DNA of 16,224 nt from positions 1-16,224 of the forward strand of contig CAZHCA010000040.1 of NCBI GenBank assembly GCA_964530825.1, given 5' to 3'. Both the position numbers and the translations under genes were made by a program. This stretch comes from CAZHCA01 sp964530825. GTDB lineage: Bacteria; Bacteroidota; Bacteroidia; Chitinophagales; Saprospiraceae. The notes beneath the pieces are model-generated. The model searched no databases, was not told the origin of the DNA, and worked only from the letters and a program-made list of their open reading frames with translations. Shown one piece after another: positions 13,433-16,224 of this stretch (position 1 is its first letter; each line of letters opens with the position of its first letter).

Positions 13433-14410
13433 ATGGTGTTTCTGGAATTCGAAAAACCGCTGGAATCGCTCTACGAACAACTCGATAAGCTCAAGGAGGT
13501 GGGCGATGAAGGCGAGATCGACGTGAGTGAAATGATGCGTACTCTGGAGAACAAGATCCGGACCAAGCGCAAAGAGATCTACGGCAACCTCAACGGCTGG
13601 CAACGCGTGCAATTGTCCCGTCACCCCGAACGTCCCTACACCCTCTACTACATCCACCAAATGTGCAGTAAATTCGTAGAACTGCACGGCGATCGCTACT
13701 ACAAAGACGACAAGGCCATCGTGGGCGGCCTTGGCCGATTAGACGGGCAAACCGTCGTTCTCATCGGCCAGCAAAAGGGGGTGAATACAAAAATGCGCCA
13801 GTACCGCAACTTCGGCATGGCCAATCCCGAAGGTTACCGGAAAGCCCTCCGCCTCATGAAACTGGCTGAACGTTTCGGTTATCCGGTTGTTACGCTGATC
13901 GATACGCCCGGGGCTTATCCCGGCCTGGAGGCTGAGGAGCGCGGGCAAGCCGAAGCGATCGCCCGCAACCTTTTCGAAATGGCCCAACTTCGGGTACCCA
14001 TCGTTTGTACGGTGATCGGAGAAGGGGCCTCCGGAGGAGCCATCGGGATCGGACTCGGAGATCGGGTTTATATGCTCGAAAACACCTGGTACTCCGTCAT
14101 TTCGCCGGAATCCTGCTCTTCCATTCTGTGGCGCAGCTGGGATTACAAGGAAAAAGCCGCTGAAGCCCTGAAGCTGACCGCAGAAGATATGTTCTCCTTT
14201 GGCCTGATCGACGATATCATCAAGGAGCCCCTGGGCGGGGCACACAACAATCCCGAAGAAATGGCCAAATTGCTGAAGCGACAGATCAAAAAAGCGATAG
14301 CTGAACTGCAGGAAATGGATCCCGAGGAAAGGATCGAAGCCCGCATCCAGAAATATGCTCAAATGGGACAATACGAACGGGTCGAAAGTTCCCTCAATGA
14401 GGTAGAATAA
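13433..14410 (+). CDS. accA: acetyl-CoA carboxylase carboxyltransferase, alpha subunit
   Basis: The 325-residue product has the usual AccA length and order of motifs. AccA with AccD transfers the carboxyl group from biotin-BCCP to acetyl-CoA, making malonyl-CoA for fatty-acid synthesis in the cytosol. The N-terminal helical region (LEFEKPLESLYEQLDKL) is followed by RHPERPYTLYYI near 63-74, then FVELHGDRYYKDDKAIVGG near 81-99. The acyl-CoA-binding crotonase-like core includes PVVTLIDTPGAYPG near 150-163, ERGQAEAIARN, and the GEGASGGAIGIGLGD oxyanion-hole glycines near 197-210. SPESCSSILWRSW near 224-236 completes the set. The start is set by the AAGGAG site. A DUF6913-like gene follows after 49 bases in the same direction, and dapA overlaps that. 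Confidence 0.96.
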   Translation: MVFLEFEKPLESLYEQLDKLKEVGDEGEIDVSEMMRTLENKIRTKRKEIYGNLNGWQRVQLSRHPERPYTLYYIHQMCSKFVELHGDRYYKDDKAIVGGLGRLDGQTVVLIGQQKGVNTKMRQYRNFGMANPEGYRKALRLMKLAERFGYPVVTLIDTPGAYPGLEAEERGQAEAIARNLFEMAQLRVPIVCTVIGEGASGGAIGIGLGDRVYMLENTWYSVISPESCSSILWRSWDYKEKAAEALKLTAEDMFSFGLIDDIIKEPLGGAHNNPEEMAKLLKRQIKKAIAELQEMDPEERIEARIQKYAQMGQYERVESSLNEVE

Positions 14411-14459
14411 CCGGATACTAGACTCCGGAGATACGATTACCTAACGCTCCGTACGGAAT

Positions 14460-15011
14460 ATGAATTGGTTAACCCGAATTCGGCTACAGGCACACGATTC
14501 CCTGCTGCGCAAAGCCATGCAAGGCCTGCAGGTAAGTCGGTATAGTAAATCCTTCGACGAGATGAGCCGGATCGGGATCTTTTTCGACGCCACCGAGCTT
14601 CCCCCCCGGGAGGCTGTCCTGGAATACGCGGCAGGACTTAAAAAGCAGGGTAAAAAAATTCGGCTGCTGGGGTTTTTCGACAGCAAGCTGGAGAATCCGA
14701 ATTATACTTTTCCCCATTTCAATCGAAAAAACCTCGATTGGGCATTTCGCCCCAAAAAGAAGGAAGTCGATCAGTTTCTGGAAAAGGATTTCGATCTTTT
14801 GCTGATCGCTTTTCCCCACAGCACATTCGTCTCCGAATACATCGGCGCTCTTACCCAGGCCCATCTCCGGGTAGGGCCCGTCACCGAACACACCTATGCC
14901 TATGATCTCATGATCGACGGTGGGCCAAATATGGATCTGACCGAATTTTTCCGACAGGCCGAAACCGTCTTAAAGCTGAACAATCGACAGCATGAAAAAG
15001 AAAGGGTTTGA
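14460..15011 (+). CDS. DUF6913-like protein, function unknown
   Basis: The 183-residue cytosolic protein resembles the DUF6913 family of Bacteroidota. It begins with a basic helix (residues 1-28). Next come IGIFFDATELPPREAVLEYA near 38-57, KKIRLLGFFDSK near 65-76, and a PHFNRKNLDWAFRPKK-like segment near 85-100. DFDLLLIAFP follows, and the C-terminal YDLMIDGGPNMDLTEFFRQA is near 148-167. The aspartate and glycine pattern suggests an alpha/beta nucleotide-binding-like fold, but no catalytic motif is recognised. Its stop codon overlaps the start of dapA by 20 bases, so translation is probably coupled. That tight link with dapA recurs in the phylum to my knowledge, which hints at a role around lysine or peptidoglycan precursors without proving one. 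Confidence 0.75.
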   Translation: MNWLTRIRLQAHDSLLRKAMQGLQVSRYSKSFDEMSRIGIFFDATELPPREAVLEYAAGLKKQGKKIRLLGFFDSKLENPNYTFPHFNRKNLDWAFRPKKKEVDQFLEKDFDLLLIAFPHSTFVSEYIGALTQAHLRVGPVTEHTYAYDLMIDGGPNMDLTEFFRQAETVLKLNNRQHEKERV

Positions 15012-15894
15012 AGGTACAGGTGTCGCACTGGTTACTCCGTTTCGGAATGGGGAGATCGATTTCCCGGCCCTGGGAGGTCTGATCGAATACGTCATCCGGG
15101 GCGGCGTGGATTACATCGTGGCGCTGGGTACGACCGGAGAAGCCATCACCCTGTCCTCCGAAGAGTGCCGGCGGGTATTCGATCATATCCTGGAAAAGGT
15201 GAACGGGCGCTTGCCGGTGATCGCCGGGTTTTTCGGAAGCAACCATACAGGCCGCCTGGTTAAGGCCACCCGCGATTACGACCTCAGGGGATTCTCGGCG
15301 ATCATGGCCAGCAGCCCTGCCTACAACAAGCCTCCCCAGGAAGGGATCTATCGCCACTACATGGCCCTGGCTGAAGCCTCTCCCTTGCCCATCATCATCT
15401 ACAACGTTCCCGGCCGCACCTCATCTATGGTGCAGGCGGAAACCATCCTGCGCCTCGCCGAGTCGGGAAAGCAGTTCGCAGCCGTCAAGGAGGCTTCCGG
15501 CGATCTGACACAGGCCATGACCATCGCCAAGTACAAACCGGATACCTTTACCCTTCTTTCGGGCGACGATCCGCTCACCTTGCCCCTGATCGCCTGCGGC
15601 GCCCGAGGGGTGATTTCCGTGATCGCCAACGCCTTCCCGGCCTTGTTTTCCGGTATGGTGCGTGCCGCCCTGGAGGGGGATTTCGATCTGGCCCGGGAAC
15701 TCCACCTGACCCTCCACGATATCCACCCCTGGCTTTACATCGACGGCAACCCGGCGGGCATCAAGGCAACCCTGCATATGCTCGATCTGTGCCATCGGGA
15801 AGTACGTCTGCCTTTGGTAGAACTTTCGGAGCCTCACACCCAATCCCTGCGCAAGGTTTTGGAAGAATCCGGCCTATTGACGGCAGTCTCCTGA
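14992..15894 (+). CDS. dapA: 4-hydroxy-tetrahydrodipicolinate synthase
   Basis: The 300-residue product is a class I TIM-barrel aldolase of the DapA family. It condenses pyruvate with aspartate semialdehyde at the first committed step to diaminopimelate and lysine. The Schiff-base lysine is K166 in FAAVKEASGD. The catalytic triad is represented by T47 and Y137 (IIIYNVPGRT) with a second aromatic, Y111, in SPAYNKP. The pyruvate-binding TTGE is at 47-50. R142 follows the tyrosine motif and would bind the aspartate-semialdehyde carboxylate. This set favours true DapA over related aldolases such as NanA. The ATG at 14992 lies inside the 3' end of the previous gene, and the internal purine stretch there may serve as its ribosome-binding region. 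Confidence 0.95.
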   Translation: MKKKGFEGTGVALVTPFRNGEIDFPALGGLIEYVIRGGVDYIVALGTTGEAITLSSEECRRVFDHILEKVNGRLPVIAGFFGSNHTGRLVKATRDYDLRGFSAIMASSPAYNKPPQEGIYRHYMALAEASPLPIIIYNVPGRTSSMVQAETILRLAESGKQFAAVKEASGDLTQAMTIAKYKPDTFTLLSGDDPLTLPLIACGARGVISVIANAFPALFSGMVRAALEGDFDLARELHLTLHDIHPWLYIDGNPAGIKATLHMLDLCHREVRLPLVELSEPHTQSLRKVLEESGLLTAVS

Positions 15895-16224
15895 ATCCAC
15901 AAACAGAAAGGTTTTGATCCGGGTCCGGAATATTGGAAGAGCTTTCCCTTTAGGCAATAAAAGGGGGTAGGAGTGTAATACGGTAAAGTGGTTGAGTAGG
16001 CAAATGGTTGAGCGGTTAAGTGGGTATCGGGTATCAGGTATCGGAGTACTGGAAAAGTGAGTTTTTCGGAACGGGGGCGGGCCTTCCCTTTAGGGAATAA
16101 AAGGGCGCCGGAGGATAATGCTGTAATGCTGTATTGGGTAATGGGGTGTTTGGTATTGGGTGACAAGCTGAGGGATAGTTCAATTAAGTGTGTCTGGTTT
16201 GATTAAAGGAGGTTTATCCAGACT
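15895..16224. other. repetitive non-coding region after dapA
   Basis: No gene is supported. Two related blocks start at 15941 and 16081 (140 bases apart). Each carries TTCCCTTTAGGxAATAAAAGGG followed by a diverged GGAGxxTAATxCxGTAA. Between and after them lie short degenerate repeats built from GGGTATC/AGGTATC and TAATGCTG/GGTATTGGGT words. GTCTGG at 16192-16197 and CCAGAC at 16218-16223 form an inverted repeat at the window edge. Such low-complexity repeats between operons are common in some Bacteroidota genomes. No convincing dapA terminator with a T-run was seen. Confidence 0.6.
15941..16127. repeat. two degenerate copies of a palindromic block, 140-bp period
   Basis: The first copy begins at 15941 and the second at 16081. 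Both share CTTTAGG-AATAAAAGGG with internal dyad symmetry (CCCTTT/AAAGGG; the second copy also has TTCCCTTTAGGGAA). The match extends about 45 bases with substitutions and then fades. Confidence 0.65.

Noticed and set aside
15834..16166. A 110-codon minus-strand open frame after dapA
   Set aside because: It reads through the short degenerate repeats and the 3' end of dapA. The repetitive tyrosine/proline-rich translation is a by-product of the repeats.

Overview
The window reads as a chromosomal piece of a Bacteroidota bacterium, most likely a Saprospiria/Lewinella-like marine or soil lineage (lineage is inference). Support comes from a type IX secretion (T9SS) type A sorting tail, a TonB-dependent receptor with an N-terminal carboxypeptidase-regulatory-like domain, promoters of the Bacteroidota -33/-7 type (TTG, then TAnnTTTG), a bacterial GH3-like adenylating enzyme, and a DUF6913-like gene directly in front of dapA.

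Layout. 1-1202: two small cytosolic or membrane-associated proteins, one a putative HELGH zinc metallopeptidase. 1254-3569: a GH3-family acyl-adenylating enzyme (minus) diverging from a nitroreductase (plus), with a long inverted repeat between them. 3643-4131: an unrecognised helical protein (minus), separated from the nitroreductase by a strong bidirectional terminator. 4269-10111: a likely phytate (organic phosphate) acquisition locus made of a beta-propeller phytase lipoprotein, a T9SS-exported protein with two nearly identical beta-sandwich domains, and a large TonB-dependent receptor whose start codon lies just after a terminator-like hairpin. 10338-10850: a lipoprotein whose twelve histidines all fall on perfect seven-residue spacing. 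10998-11429: a mono-haem cytochrome c lipoprotein (minus), convergent with it. 11430-12650: a gene graveyard. On the minus strand it holds a frameshifted AlbA_2/Schlafen-type domain fused to the C-terminal end of an outer-membrane beta-barrel protein. 12699-12772: tRNA-Asp(GUC) on the minus strand with its own terminator. 12758-13100: two tandem identical 161-bp units, each holding a copy of the tRNA 5' end plus three perfect hairpins, then a third partial copy. 13282-13312: a consensus minus-strand promoter that would transcribe the whole array into the tRNA. 13433-15894: an accA - DUF6913 - dapA cluster (fatty-acid and lysine/cell-wall precursor metabolism). 15895-16224: repetitive non-coding DNA with a 140-bp period.

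Most notable are the tRNA-Asp 5'-end repeat array, which looks like tandem insertion of a minimal 140-bp structured element into a tRNA gene with regeneration of the gene, and the histidine-ladder lipoprotein. No phage, CRISPR array or intact insertion sequence is visible. All family assignments come from recognising motifs by eye; no database search was made.
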